Of a stretch of DNA of 64,000 bases, positions 1-10,566 are shown one piece after another. This DNA is from Pseudomonas sp. P5_109 (lineage in GTDB: Bacteria; Pseudomonadota; Gammaproteobacteria; Pseudomonadales; Pseudomonadaceae): the NCBI RefSeq assembly GCF_034009455.1, contig NZ_CP125380.1, forward strand, positions 2,617,501 through 2,681,500, in the 5' to 3' direction. Position numbers and translations under genes: made by a program. Below the pieces are notes generated by a model that ran no database searches, was not told where the DNA came from, and worked only from the letters and a program-made list of their open reading frames with translations. The stretch's first letter is position 1. Each line of letters opens with the position of its first letter.

Positions 1-2088
<2,088 letters not shown>

Positions 2089-2244
2089 ATAACACCCAAG
2101 CAATTTGACTACTCGAAAGAGCATCAGATTGCGGTGTGTGAAGACGAAAGAACCGAAAGTTCGAAATGCTCACAAAACACCGAAGCTATCACATACCCAA
2201 TTTGCTGAAGCGCGGCCAACTGGCCACGACTCAGTACCCGAATT

Positions 2245-2362
2245 TCTTGACGACCATAGAGCGTTGGAACCACCTGATCCCATCCCGAACTCAGCAGTGA
2301 AACGATGCATCGCCGATGGTAGTGTGGGGTTTCCCCATGTGAGAGTAGGTCATCGTCAAGAT
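2245..2362 (+). rRNA. 5S ribosomal RNA
   Basis: A 118-base segment begins with CTTGACGACCATAGAGC and ends with GTCATCGTCAAG, and the two ends pair to form helix I. The interior carries the conserved CCCGAACTCAG and GTAGTGTGGGGTTTCCCCATGTGAGAG blocks in two parts. It follows the 23S gene by about 155 bases in the usual rrn order. Exact ends may differ by a few bases. Confidence 0.97.
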
Positions 2363-2371
2363 TAAATTCCG

Positions 2372-2411
2372 AAACCCCTATCTGCGTATGCAGGTAGGGG
2401 TTTTGTTTTTG
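2372..2411 (+). terminator. rRNA operon rho-independent terminator
   Basis: The arms AAACCCCTA and TAGGGGTTTT enclose a short loop and are followed by a T-rich run immediately after 5S. The downstream arm and T-run (from about 2388) are repeated at about 2544-2569 on the far side of a REP element. Confidence 0.9.
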
Positions 2412-2441
2412 CGCCGCATAACAACCTGGCTCGCCGCAATC

Positions 2442-2543
2442 CTGTAGGAGCGAGCCTGCTCGCGAAAAACGCCAGGACACCACGGGGCCTCAGGCAGCCA
2501 GCGTCATCGTTGACGACCATCGCGAGCATGCTCGCTCCTACAG
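2442..2543. repeat. REP inverted pair (REPIN-like)
   Basis: Two REP cores face each other: CTGTAGGAGCGAGCCTGCTC at the left and GAGCATGCTCGCTCCTACAG at the right, enclosing about 50 bases. It is flanked by two copies of the terminator half ATGCAGGTAGGGGTTTTG. Confidence 0.85.
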
Positions 2544-2584
2544 ATGCAGGTAGGGGTTTTGTTTTTGTCCGCAGAAAAGTGAAA

Positions 2585-3346
2585 TTACTGACCCAGCCGC
2601 TCCAGCGTGTGCTCCAAGGGGTCGAGCGACACACAGATAAAACCATCAAGCGGCCGATTGAGTTCCTCCACCAGCAAGATGGTTGCCCCCGTCGACAGGG
2701 CGCACATCAACAACACGACGACAATGGTGCCGTTGCGGGGTGCAAACAGGCCGAACGAACCGAAGATAATCGCCAGCCACGTCACCAGAATCACCAGCAT
2801 CACCGGCGGGATCGATTGATTGGCTTGCAGCAGCGTCAGCCAGCGGGTGGCAAAAACCGTGTCCATGTCTTGCAATGCCTCGGCCTTGAGCGAGCGCTGA
2901 TCATCGTTGCCCGGCGAAAGTGATTCGACCTGGCGTTGCAGACCTTCGGAGCGATGGATGACTTCGGGGCTATCGAGTTTTGCAATCTGACGTTGATCGC
3001 GGGAAGCGAGCACGTTGGTGACTTCGGCGTAGTTGTGCTTGAGCTCGGTACGGATGCCCTGGGTGTCTGGCCCATAGCGGGCCAGCACGCGGTCGAATTG
3101 AACCACTTTCGCAGCAGCCCCCTCCAGTTCGGCATTGGCCGTATCAAAGGTGCCTTTGGCAGAGGAAACAAGCAGACCGAGGACCAGCGCCGACATCGTT
3201 GCGATGAGACCGGTGGCCAGTTTCACCACCGCCACGGAGTCGTCGCTCAGATGATGACTCGGCAATCGCTCCCTCACGCATGAGCCCAGTAGTGCGCTGC
3301 TGAACAGGCAGGCAAACACGATGAGAGCGATCACCACATCATTCAA
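2585..3346 (-). CDS. DUF4239 family membrane protein
   Basis: The product has 253 residues with an N-terminal membrane segment (residues 4-24), another near 43-63 and two near the C terminus (about 185-230). This is the bestrophin-like four-helix arrangement typical of DUF4239 proteins. The soluble middle is helical and rich in charged residues. The molecular function of the family is not established. It is the first gene after the rRNA operon and stands opposite to it in orientation. A lipoprotein gene on the same strand lies 42 bases upstream, so the two may be co-transcribed. Confidence 0.75.
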   Translation of the reverse strand: MNDVVIALIVFACLFSSALLGSCVRERLPSHHLSDDSVAVVKLATGLIATMSALVLGLLVSSAKGTFDTANAELEGAAAKVVQFDRVLARYGPDTQGIRTELKHNYAEVTNVLASRDQRQIAKLDSPEVIHRSEGLQRQVESLSPGNDDQRSLKAEALQDMDTVFATRWLTLLQANQSIPPVMLVILVTWLAIIFGSFGLFAPRNGTIVVVLLMCALSTGATILLVEELNRPLDGFICVSLDPLEHTLERLGQ

Positions 3347-3388
3347 GTTCGACCTCCGTTGACGGTGTCCTCGGGGCGTAGGGGGGAA

Positions 3389-3817
3389 CTACTTGTACTT
3401 GATCACGATGCCTTTGAGTTTGCGTCCCTCGATCGTCGTTACGTCGCGAGCCCACAGCGGTCCGCTGGCATAGGCACCCACCGCCTGAATGTGGTCATAG
3501 ACGACCACCACGGCATCACCGCCGAGTTTGGCGGATTCTTCCCGCAGCTTCTGTTCGACTTCGGTAATTGGCGGGGCAGGGTCGACGGTGGCGTCGATCA
3601 ACACTTCACCCAGGCGCACATGTGGACGCAGAGGCTCGGAGCGCAGGACGACGACCTCGTCGGGCGATGTCGGTGCGGGGTGTTCTACACCGACATAGGC
3701 GGTGGTCTGTGCATCGACACTGGCGCAACCGCCAAGGGTCAGCAGGCTGGTGATCAGTCCACCTGCCAGTAGCAAGAGTTTGAAGCGGATCGACCAGGAC
3801 AGGTCATGGGCCGGCAT
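3389..3817 (-). CDS. Small hypothetical lipoprotein
   Basis: The protein has 142 residues. After a short basic start and a hydrophobic stretch it has the lipobox LGGC, so it is probably a lipid-anchored envelope protein. The mature part (VEHPAPTSPDEVVVLRSEP, then VEQKLREESAKLGGDAVVVVYD) resembles small Pseudomonas lipoproteins with a YbjQ-like fold, but I cannot name a family with certainty. It lies upstream of the DUF4239 gene on the same strand. Confidence 0.65.
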   Translation of the reverse strand: MPAHDLSWSIRFKLLLLAGGLITSLLTLGGCASVDAQTTAYVGVEHPAPTSPDEVVVLRSEPLRPHVRLGEVLIDATVDPAPPITEVEQKLREESAKLGGDAVVVVYDHIQAVGAYASGPLWARDVTTIEGRKLKGIVIKYK

Positions 3818-3894
3818 AGTGGATTTCCTCCTCGGGTCCGTTGCTATCCATGTGGCTAGTTGACGGTAGCAGACAGACCGGGAGTTGCCAGAAT

Positions 3895-3925
3895 GCCCAA
3901 CCTTTTCAGGTTGGGCTTTTTTGTG
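3895..3925 (+). terminator. Hairpin with T-run, terminator-like
   Basis: GCCCAACC and GGTTGGGC form an eight-base stem followed by TTTTTTG on the plus strand. The neighbouring genes are both on the minus strand, so the plus-strand polarity is odd. It may stop antisense transcription, or serve as a weak hairpin behind the PhnB-like gene. Confidence 0.45.
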
Positions 3926-3951
3926 CCTTCATGATGGTGGACAAGGGCCGT

Positions 3952-4365
3952 TCACTGATCCTTTTCGCAATTGACCATCCACGACACGCCAAAACGGTCG
4001 ACCAGCATGCCGAAGCGCGCTGCCCAGAACGTGGTCTCCAGCGGCATCTGCACGTCGCCGTCCTCTGCCAGTGCCTTGAAGACCCGTTCGGCCTCGGCAA
4101 TGCTGTCGACGTTAAGTGAAATCGAGCAGGCACTCATTTTATCGACGGGGCGATCCGGCGTGGTGTCCGACCCCATGATCGCCTGATCGCCCACGATCAG
4201 GCGGGTATGGATGATCAGGTTGTGCAGATCCTTGGGGATATGCTCACCGGCCGGTGTTTCGCCGAAGGTCAACATGGCTTCGATCTGGCCCTGCAGGCAC
4301 TGCGCATAGAAGGTGAAGGCCGCTTTGCAGTCGCCATTGAAGATAAGGTAGGGATTGATTTTCAT
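3952..4365 (-). CDS. PhnB-like VOC family protein
   Basis: With the start at 4365 (GGAG about eight bases upstream) the protein has 137 residues; an upstream in-frame ATG at 4395 adds ten residues that do not look like the family. The sequence opens MKINPYLIFNGDCKAAFTFY, ends with FGVSWMVNC and contains a beta-alpha-beta repeat typical of the PhnB / 3-demethylubiquinone methyltransferase-like branch of the vicinal oxygen chelate superfamily. These proteins are glyoxalase-fold proteins of uncertain substrate. It stands alone between two hairpin or regulator regions. Confidence 0.8.
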   Translation of the reverse strand: MKINPYLIFNGDCKAAFTFYAQCLQGQIEAMLTFGETPAGEHIPKDLHNLIIHTRLIVGDQAIMGSDTTPDRPVDKMSACSISLNVDSIAEAERVFKALAEDGDVQMPLETTFWAARFGMLVDRFGVSWMVNCEKDQ

Positions 4366-4454
4366 GCTCGGCTCCAGGTGCTCAAGTACATACATCGGTT
4401 TGGACGCCGGTTTTTTCGGCGAATTCCGATTGTGTCGAGCCGATAAGCAAAGCG

Positions 4455-5114
4455 CTAAATCTTTATCGGAGCTTGTGTTTCTTTAGATGTTTTTTCGATA
4501 GGCCGCGCCAGGCTTATCGCTTCCGGCACGCGGCGTGGCGCCAGCACACGTTCAATGGCGCCGCTGACCATGCTTTCGAGCAGATCATCATGTTCCTGCT
4601 CGTCCAGCACATGGGGCGTGAGCCAGCTGGGAGCGCTGTTGAGCAGGGCGCCGATGGCATGCCCGGCCGCCAGCAGGCCTTGCTCGCTGAAACGGCTCTT
4701 GGCGCCCAGCATCTTCAGCAACGTGCGTTCGTATTGCTCGCGCAATTGCCGGACCCGAGCCTGTTGCTCTTCGTTCAGGCAACCGCTGTCGCGCTCCACC
4801 AGACGGAAATGCCAGGGCATCTCCCGATGCAGGTTCAGATGGGCGCGGATCAGGCTGTTGAGTTTGTCGCGTTTGCCCGGGGCTTTTTGCTGGATGCGCC
4901 CGAGGGTGGCCAGCAACTCTTCGTAAAACTCCTCGATCAGGTCGAGCAGCAGATGCTGTTTGCTCGGGTAATGGTGATACAGCGAGCCTGGAGAGAGCCC
5001 CAGGCACGTCGCGAGCTCACGCATGCCGACCTGGCCGAACCCCTTGCAGGCAAACAGCTCCAGGACCTTGTCCCGATACTCGGCAAAGCGCGAGCAACGC
5101 TCAGGCATAGGCAT
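4455..5114 (-). CDS. TetR family transcriptional regulator
   Basis: About 219 residues if translation starts at 5114 (or 217 from the second ATG at 5108). The N terminus holds a TetR helix-turn-helix (VGMRELATCLGLSPGSLYHHYPSKQHLL), followed by a helical ligand domain. The start codon overlaps the end of the upstream 3-hydroxybutyryl-CoA dehydrogenase gene by 14 bases, implying translational coupling and joint control. The regulator probably senses a fatty acyl or short-chain metabolite related to that enzyme; this is inference from context. Confidence 0.85.
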   Translation of the reverse strand: MPMPERCSRFAEYRDKVLELFACKGFGQVGMRELATCLGLSPGSLYHHYPSKQHLLLDLIEEFYEELLATLGRIQQKAPGKRDKLNSLIRAHLNLHREMPWHFRLVERDSGCLNEEQQARVRQLREQYERTLLKMLGAKSRFSEQGLLAAGHAIGALLNSAPSWLTPHVLDEQEHDDLLESMVSGAIERVLAPRRVPEAISLARPIEKTSKETQAPIKI

Positions 5115-5952
5115 GGAAGCCGCGCCCCGTCTTGCGCCCCAGGTAACCGGCGGCGACCATTTCCTTGAGCAACGGCGCCGGGCGATATTTGCTGTCGTTG
5201 AAGCCGTCATAGAAGGCTTCGAGGATCGACAACAGGGTGTCCAGGCCAATCAGGTCCGCCAGGGCCAACGGGCCGATCGGCTGATTGCAGCCCAGGCGCA
5301 TGCCGGCGTCGATGTCTTCGGCGCTGGCCAGGCCTTCCTGGAACACCAGGATCGCTTCGTTGATCATCGGCACCAGGATCCGGTTGACCACGAAGCCCGG
5401 GCGGTTACCGGCGGTGATCGCGGTTTTGCCGAGGGTTGTCGCCATGTCCAGCGCCAGCTTGTGGGTCGCGTCACTGGTTTGCAGGCCGCGGATGACTTCG
5501 ATCAGGCCCATCACCGGCACCGGGTTGAAGAAATGCAGGCCGATGAAGCGCTCAGGCTGGCTGACACTGGCGGCGAGCTGGGTGATCGACAGCGACGAGG
5601 TATTGGAGGCAATGACGCATTCGCTGCTGACTTGCGCGGCGATCTGTTGCAGCACTCGCAGTTTCAGCTCGAGGTTTTCAGTCGCCGCTTCGATCACCAA
5701 TTGCACGTCCCGCAAGCTGCTGTAATCGGTGCTGGTACGAATTTTGTCGAGGGTGGCCTGTTTCTGCTGCGGCGTCAGGGTTTCCTTGGCGACCTGCCGG
5801 TCGAGGTTTTTACCGACCGTTGCGACGGCTTTTTGCAAAGCGCTTTCGGAAATGTCGAGCAAGGTCACGTTGAAACCGGCCATGGCGCAGACTTGTGCGA
5901 TGCCGTTGCCCATGGTGCCCGCACCGATCACCCCGATGTTTTGCAGATTCAT
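5101..5952 (-). CDS. 3-hydroxybutyryl-CoA dehydrogenase
   Basis: The 283-residue protein has the NAD-binding Rossmann motif GVIGAGTMGNGIAQ at residues 6-19, the catalytic HFFNPVPVMGLIEVI motif around 140 and the C-terminal dimer domain ending in GRKTGRGFHAYA. This matches single-function Hbd/PaaH enzymes, which reversibly oxidise (S)-3-hydroxybutyryl-CoA to acetoacetyl-CoA in short-chain fatty acid or phenylacetate degradation. It overlaps a TetR gene downstream and is divergent from an AraC-type regulator, so either could control it. Confidence 0.92.
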   Translation of the reverse strand: MNLQNIGVIGAGTMGNGIAQVCAMAGFNVTLLDISESALQKAVATVGKNLDRQVAKETLTPQQKQATLDKIRTSTDYSSLRDVQLVIEAATENLELKLRVLQQIAAQVSSECVIASNTSSLSITQLAASVSQPERFIGLHFFNPVPVMGLIEVIRGLQTSDATHKLALDMATTLGKTAITAGNRPGFVVNRILVPMINEAILVFQEGLASAEDIDAGMRLGCNQPIGPLALADLIGLDTLLSILEAFYDGFNDSKYRPAPLLKEMVAAGYLGRKTGRGFHAYA

Positions 5953-6115
5953 CTTCCCATCCTTCGATCAAACCCTGCGATACCTTGGCCGCGAATGCGG
6001 CCGAAGGCGTACTATTGCCGCGAGTCTAGAGCCGGCAGGGCGGTTGTCCTATGCCAAAACTGTTCAACGGCACTGATGTTTTTTGCCATTCGGGTGATGA
6101 GAGAGAAGCGTACCA

Positions 6116-7168
6116 ATGCGGGAAAAGGACTCGGTTGCCGCCTATTTCGTGCAGGCAATGATCCACGGGCTGAAGGATGATCCGCAGCGCGTGACGGCAG
6201 TGCTCGAACAGGCAGGCATTGATCCGGCGGTCATGCACCAACCCACGGCGCGGGTGCCGGCGAATGCGTTTGCGGCGCTGTGGCTGATTCAGATCCGCGA
6301 GCTCGACGACGAGTTTTTCGGGCTCGATTCCCATGGCATGCCGCCGGGCAGTTTTGCCCTGATTTGCCGCGCCTTGATTCAGGAGCCCGATCTGCACAAG
6401 GCCATGCGTCAGTGCCTGGTCAACTTCGGCTTGTTCTTGCGCGACTTTCGCGGCTCGCTGGCCGTGCGTGGCAAGCGTGCGGTCATCAGCCTGGAAACCC
6501 GTTCGACGGATAACGATGCCAGTCGGTTTGGTGAAGAAACCTTCCTGGTGTTGATGATCAGTCTGCTCTGCTGGCTGGGCGGGCGGCGCATTCCCATTGA
6601 CCGCGCGGACTTCCGCCATTCACGCCTGTCGCTCGGCGACGACCGCCTGCTCTGGGGCCCCAACCTCACCTTCGGTGCCGGGCGCACCGAAATCGAATTT
6701 GCCAGCCACTACTTGCGCCTGCCCGTGGTGCAGGATCTGGCGTCGCTGAAAGTGTTTTTGCGTACCGCGCCGCAATGGCTGGTGATCCGCTTCCGTAACC
6801 AGCATGGCCTGGCGGCACAGGTTCATCAGCGCTTGCGCGGCAGTCATTACAGCGAGTGGCCGACCTTGCAGGCCTTTGCCCTGGAACAGCACCTGAGCCC
6901 CAGCACCTTCCGCCGCAAACTGGAGCGTGAAGGTTGCTCCTACCAGGAGATCAAGGACGAGGTACGCCGGGGCGTGGCCTTTGAGCAATTGCGTCAGAGC
7001 GACGCGAGCATCAGCGATATCGCCGAGCAATTGGGGTTCCAGGAGCCCAGCGCCTTTCATCGGGCGTTCAAGAAGTGGACCGGGGAAAGTCCGGGGCGCT
7101 ATCGAGCCCGCTATCAGGGAGAGCAGGGCGCAGGCATCGCCAGCCTTCAGGAGTCCCGCGAGCCCTGA
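6116..7168 (+). CDS. AraC family regulator with arabinose-binding-like N-domain
   Basis: The 350-residue protein combines an N-terminal domain of the AraC_binding_2/OruR type (residues 1-220) with a C-terminal double helix-turn-helix (about 235-335) that includes LSPSTFRRKLEREG and ISDIAEQLGFQEPSAFHRAFKKWTG in overlapping stretches. It is transcribed divergently from the hydroxybutyryl-CoA dehydrogenase gene across a 163-base gap, suggesting it regulates that enzyme. Its 3' end overlaps the convergent hydrolase gene by 22 bases. Confidence 0.88.
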   Translation: MREKDSVAAYFVQAMIHGLKDDPQRVTAVLEQAGIDPAVMHQPTARVPANAFAALWLIQIRELDDEFFGLDSHGMPPGSFALICRALIQEPDLHKAMRQCLVNFGLFLRDFRGSLAVRGKRAVISLETRSTDNDASRFGEETFLVLMISLLCWLGGRRIPIDRADFRHSRLSLGDDRLLWGPNLTFGAGRTEIEFASHYLRLPVVQDLASLKVFLRTAPQWLVIRFRNQHGLAAQVHQRLRGSHYSEWPTLQAFALEQHLSPSTFRRKLEREGCSYQEIKDEVRRGVAFEQLRQSDASISDIAEQLGFQEPSAFHRAFKKWTGESPGRYRARYQGEQGAGIASLQESREP

Positions 7169-8103
7169 ACCACCGCCGGTCCGGCCGCCTGACGGGAGCT
7201 TGCCTTGAGCAAGCCATCGAGGGCCTGGCGGTACTGGTTTCCACCCAGGCTCATGCTGTTGTTATGAGTACCGCCGGGTATCAGGAGCAGGCGCTTGGGT
7301 TCATGGGCGGCATTGAACAGTTGCTGGCTGAATCGTGAAGGCATGAACGGGTCGGCCAGGCCGTGCACCACCAGCAGCGGCATGTCGATGTCGACGATCT
7401 TGTCGATGGAGTCGAACTTCTGCGACAACAGCCAGCGCACCGGCAGCCCGTTCACCGGCAGGCTGTTGTTGGCCACTTCCGCGACCGCATCACCCAGCGA
7501 GGTGAAGGAGGACTCGATGACCAGACCGCGTACCGGCAAGGGAAGGTGTTGTTGTTTCGCCTGTGCGGCCAGGTCCGCCGCGAGGTCGATGGCCACTGCA
7601 CTCCCCAGCGAATGCCCGTAGATCAGACGCTTGTTGGCGTCCGGTTGCATCGCGGTGAAACGCTCCCAGGCGACGCGTGCGTCTTCATAAACACTGGCTT
7701 CCGAGGGCAAATCTCCTTTGCTCTGGCCGAAGCCGCGGTAGTCGATGGCCAGCACCGAATAGCCCATGGCCCGTAATTGCTCGATGCGAAATGCCTGGCC
7801 CGTGAGGTTCCAGCGCACGCCGTGCAGGTAAAGGATCGACGGCGCATCGCGGCGGGCCGCCGGCCACCACCAGGCATGCAGGTTTTGTCCGGCCTTGAAG
7901 CTGGCAGACTTGATATCGAACGCCTGAACGTCCTGCGGCAAGCCGCGATACCAACTCGCCGTGCCTGGCTCGATGCGGAACAGCAACTCGCGCTCTTTGT
8001 ATTTGAGCGCCCCACAGCTCACCGGCAAGCCGACAACCAGCACGGCCATGCACAGCAACGACAGCCAGCGTCGGCGCAAGTGAGCGAGAAGGGGAGCAGG
8101 CAT
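7147..8103 (-). CDS. Membrane-anchored alpha/beta hydrolase
   Basis: Starting at 8103 the product has 318 residues; a longer frame upstream lacks family-like sequence. An N-terminal hydrophobic segment (residues 12-30) probably anchors it in the membrane. The fold is shown by ILYLHGVRWNLTG, the nucleophile elbow YGHSLGSAVA with Ser, and the late His in IPGGTHNN. It resembles YfhR/Bem46-type hydrolases of unknown substrate. It ends inside the 3' end of the convergent AraC gene. Confidence 0.8.
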   Translation of the reverse strand: MPAPLLAHLRRRWLSLLCMAVLVVGLPVSCGALKYKERELLFRIEPGTASWYRGLPQDVQAFDIKSASFKAGQNLHAWWWPAARRDAPSILYLHGVRWNLTGQAFRIEQLRAMGYSVLAIDYRGFGQSKGDLPSEASVYEDARVAWERFTAMQPDANKRLIYGHSLGSAVAIDLAADLAAQAKQQHLPLPVRGLVIESSFTSLGDAVAEVANNSLPVNGLPVRWLLSQKFDSIDKIVDIDMPLLVVHGLADPFMPSRFSQQLFNAAHEPKRLLLIPGGTHNNSMSLGGNQYRQALDGLLKASSRQAAGPAVVQGSRDS

Positions 8104-8160
8104 CGGACGGTCCAACAGAATGTGAAGCACGGGTTTTACCAGATGAGCCCGTACATCAGG

Positions 8161-8313
8161 AGAGTTTTCCGACCGTCGTTGCTGTGGCCGGAGCGCATGC
8201 GGCCGATGCCCTATGACATCTGGCTGGTGACCTACGCGGACTAGCGGCATACGGCCAGGGTCCGGGCGGTGATCGATGAGATTGTCGCGGGGTTCGCCGG
8301 GACCGGCGAATAA
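8161..8313 (+). pseudogene. LysR regulator remnant (C-terminal end, in-frame stop)
   Basis: Reading from 8161 gives a segment with YDIWLVTYAD, then a TAG stop at 8242-8244, then RHTARVRAVIDEI and a final TAA at 8311-8313 in the same frame. WLVTHxxLRxTxRVRAxxD is a hallmark of LysR-family C termini, so a single Leu codon to TAG change sits in a fragment whose remaining gene is gone. There is no start or helix-turn-helix upstream; that space is the start region of the minus-strand hydrolase. Confidence 0.7.
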
Positions 8314-8331
8314 TCGCAGGTGGCACTAGAA

Positions 8332-8425
8332 CCTGTGGGAGCGGGCTTGCTCGCGAAGGCGGAGTGTCAGACGACATTACAGTTGAATGACACGACGCTT
8401 TCGCGAGCAAGCCCGCTCCCACAAA
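8332..8425. repeat. REP inverted pair (GTGGGAGCGGGCTTGCTCGCGA family)
   Basis: Two inverted REP cores enclose about 45 bases. They sit just downstream of the pirin gene and may act as a transcription or mRNA-stability boundary. Confidence 0.88.
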
Positions 8426-8430
8426 GGGGG

Positions 8431-9153
8431 TTATGGCATTTCCGGCAGTTCCTGTGGGCGCAAATCGAACACCAGCACTTCAGCATCCACGCCGTTGCTC
8501 AAGGTCAGCGCCTGCTCATCACGAACCCGCACACCGTCGCCTTCCTGCAACAACACTCCGTTGAGTTCGACGCTGCCCCGGGCTACATGTACATAGGCGT
8601 AGCGGTTGGCGGCGAGCTCCAGGGTGGCGCTTTCCTTGCCGTCGATCAGGCCGGCATACACCCGTGCATCCTGACGCACCTTGAGCGATCCCTTGGCACC
8701 ATCCGGCGAGATGATCAGTTGCAGGCGCCCGCGTTTCTTCTGGGTACTGAAGTGCTCCTGCTGATAACGCGGTTTGGCGCCGCTGACCTCGGGCACGATC
8801 CAGATTTGCAGAAAGTGCACCGGCCGGGTGCTGGAGTGATTGAACTCACTGTGGGCCACGCCGCTGCCTGCGCTCATCAGTTGTACGTCGCCGGGGCGGA
8901 TCACCGAACCGGTGCCCAGGGTGTCCTTGTGTTCCAGGCCACCTTCAAGCACGTAGGAGAAAATCTCCATGTCGCGGTGCGGGTGCTGGCCGAAGCCTTT
9001 ACCGGCGGCGACGCGGTCGTCGTTGATCACCAACAGGTCGGAAAAACCCTGCTCTTTCGGGTTGCGATAGTTGGCGAAGGAAAATGTATGGAACGACTTC
9101 AACCAGCCGTGATTGGCCAGGCCACGATCCGAGGCTTTGCGAAGTGTCAGCAT
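8431..9153 (-). CDS. Pirin family protein
   Basis: The 240-residue protein starts MLTLRKASDRGLANHGWLKS and has the bicupin pirin signature, with metal-binding HPHRDMEIFSYVLEG near residue 57-71, HKD and the later HSEFNH. It matches YhhW-like pirins, some of which act as quercetin 2,3-dioxygenases, although the physiological substrate is unknown. A good Shine-Dalgarno (AAAGGAGAT) precedes the start at 9153. It is divergent from the GlxA-type regulator. Confidence 0.9.
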   Translation of the reverse strand: MLTLRKASDRGLANHGWLKSFHTFSFANYRNPKEQGFSDLLVINDDRVAAGKGFGQHPHRDMEIFSYVLEGGLEHKDTLGTGSVIRPGDVQLMSAGSGVAHSEFNHSSTRPVHFLQIWIVPEVSGAKPRYQQEHFSTQKKRGRLQLIISPDGAKGSLKVRQDARVYAGLIDGKESATLELAANRYAYVHVARGSVELNGVLLQEGDGVRVRDEQALTLSNGVDAEVLVFDLRPQELPEMP

Positions 9154-9325
9154 GATGAAATCTCCTTTCAGGACGTGAATTCGTCCGAGTGAGGAGAAGG
9201 TTAATGTTTACTGGCTTGTGCAATAAGTAGGTGGAAATTGAAATACTGTCTCTTTAAAGTTGACAGTTTATGAACGCGAATCAGCTATTCTGTTTCGATC
9301 TTCGGCCCTGATGCACGGTACGCCT

Positions 9326-9418
9326 TCTGTGGGAGCGGGCTTGCTCGCGAAGGCGGCCTGGCAGTCAGCATGGATGTTGACTGACCCACCGCATTCGCGA
9401 GTAAGCCCGCTCCCACAG
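9326..9418. repeat. REP inverted pair in pirin / GlxA-like intergenic region
   Basis: TGTGGGAGCGGGCTTGCTCG and its inverse AGTAAGCCCGCTCCCACAG enclose about 45 bases. The rest of the 300-base gap (9154-9325) is A/T-richer and should hold the divergent promoters. A TTGACA near 9257 and TATTCT near 9283 are visible but spaced 20 bases apart, so I do not call a promoter. Confidence 0.88.
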
Positions 9419-9453
9419 GGCACCGACTTTATTAATCCAGTGAATTCCAATCC

Positions 9454-10404
9454 ATGAAAACCGTGGCAATGGTGCTGTTTCCCGACTTTCTCCTGCTCGA
9501 CATGGCCGGGCCCATGGAAGTGTTTTCCATTGCCAATCGTTATCTGAAACCCGACGATCACTATGTGCTGTCGACCATCGGCACCGAGCCTGGTGCACTG
9601 CGCGCATCCAACGGGGTGAGCGTGCACGCCGACCGGCACATCGATCAGGCCTGCGAAGGTTTTGATTTGCTGCTGGTGCCTGGTGGTCCGGGTGCCTACA
9701 ACGAAAAGCATCCACCGCTGCTCGACTGGCTCCGGCACAACGTCAGCCGGTCCGCCGGTTATGGTTCGATCTGCACCGGGGCGTTCGTGCTGGGGCATGC
9801 GGGTTTGCTCGATGGCTATCGCGTCACCACCCACTGGCACTACACCGAGCGGCTGATCAAGGGCTTTCCAAAAGCGACCGTCGAGACCGATCAGATCTTT
9901 GTCCAGGACCGCAACCTGATCACCTCCGGCGGCGTCACCGCCGGGATCGACCTGGCGTTGTCGGTGGTGGCCCGGGACCACGGCAAGAAAGTCGCCCAGG
10001 ACGTGGCCAAGGTGTTGCTGGTGGTGATGAAACGCCAGGGCGGACAGGCGCAGTTCAGCCCGCTGATGGCAGCAGTGGCGCCTCATGAAACGGCGATTAC
10101 CCGGGTGCAGAACCATGTGCTCGAACACCTCGATGAAACCTACGGGATCGAGCGCATGGCGAGCCTGGCCAACATGAGCCCTCGTCACTTCGCCAGGGTG
10201 TTCGCCCGGGAAGTGAACATGACGCCGATGGAGTTTCTGCAAAGCGCGCGCATCGATTGCGCGAGGAACCTGCTGGAAACCACCGAGTTGCCGCTCAAGA
10301 CCGTGGCGTTCAAAAGCGGCTTCGGCAGCGTGCGGCACATGCGTTTTCTGTTCAGTGAAAAACTGCGCCTGACCCCGACTCAATACCGCGAGCAGTTCAG
10401 CTAG
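9454..10404 (+). CDS. GlxA family transcriptional regulator (DJ-1/PfpI plus AraC domain)
   Basis: The 316-residue protein has an N-terminal DJ-1/PfpI class I glutamine amidotransferase-like domain (residues 1-185) with the nucleophile-elbow sequence GSICTGAFVLGHAG, and a C-terminal AraC helix-turn-helix (about 215-315) including MSPRHFARVFAREVNMTP. This is the GlxA architecture, whose members often act as activators of amine or amino-acid catabolism. The AraC part is complete. A REP pair separates it from the divergent pirin gene. Confidence 0.88.
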   Translation: MKTVAMVLFPDFLLLDMAGPMEVFSIANRYLKPDDHYVLSTIGTEPGALRASNGVSVHADRHIDQACEGFDLLLVPGGPGAYNEKHPPLLDWLRHNVSRSAGYGSICTGAFVLGHAGLLDGYRVTTHWHYTERLIKGFPKATVETDQIFVQDRNLITSGGVTAGIDLALSVVARDHGKKVAQDVAKVLLVVMKRQGGQAQFSPLMAAVAPHETAITRVQNHVLEHLDETYGIERMASLANMSPRHFARVFAREVNMTPMEFLQSARIDCARNLLETTELPLKTVAFKSGFGSVRHMRFLFSEKLRLTPTQYREQFS

Positions 10405-10566
10405 GGCGTGTGTCCGTTTTGCGCACCGCAATGGCCGTGACGCTCCCCCCGCGACAGTTGTACGATCACAGTGGCCTGCCAAGATACCGGTGAACTCATT
10501 GCAAGGAAGGTGCGGAGCCTGGGATGGACTCGCGTACCGAGCCAGGCTTCCAGCGGGTGACAGCGC

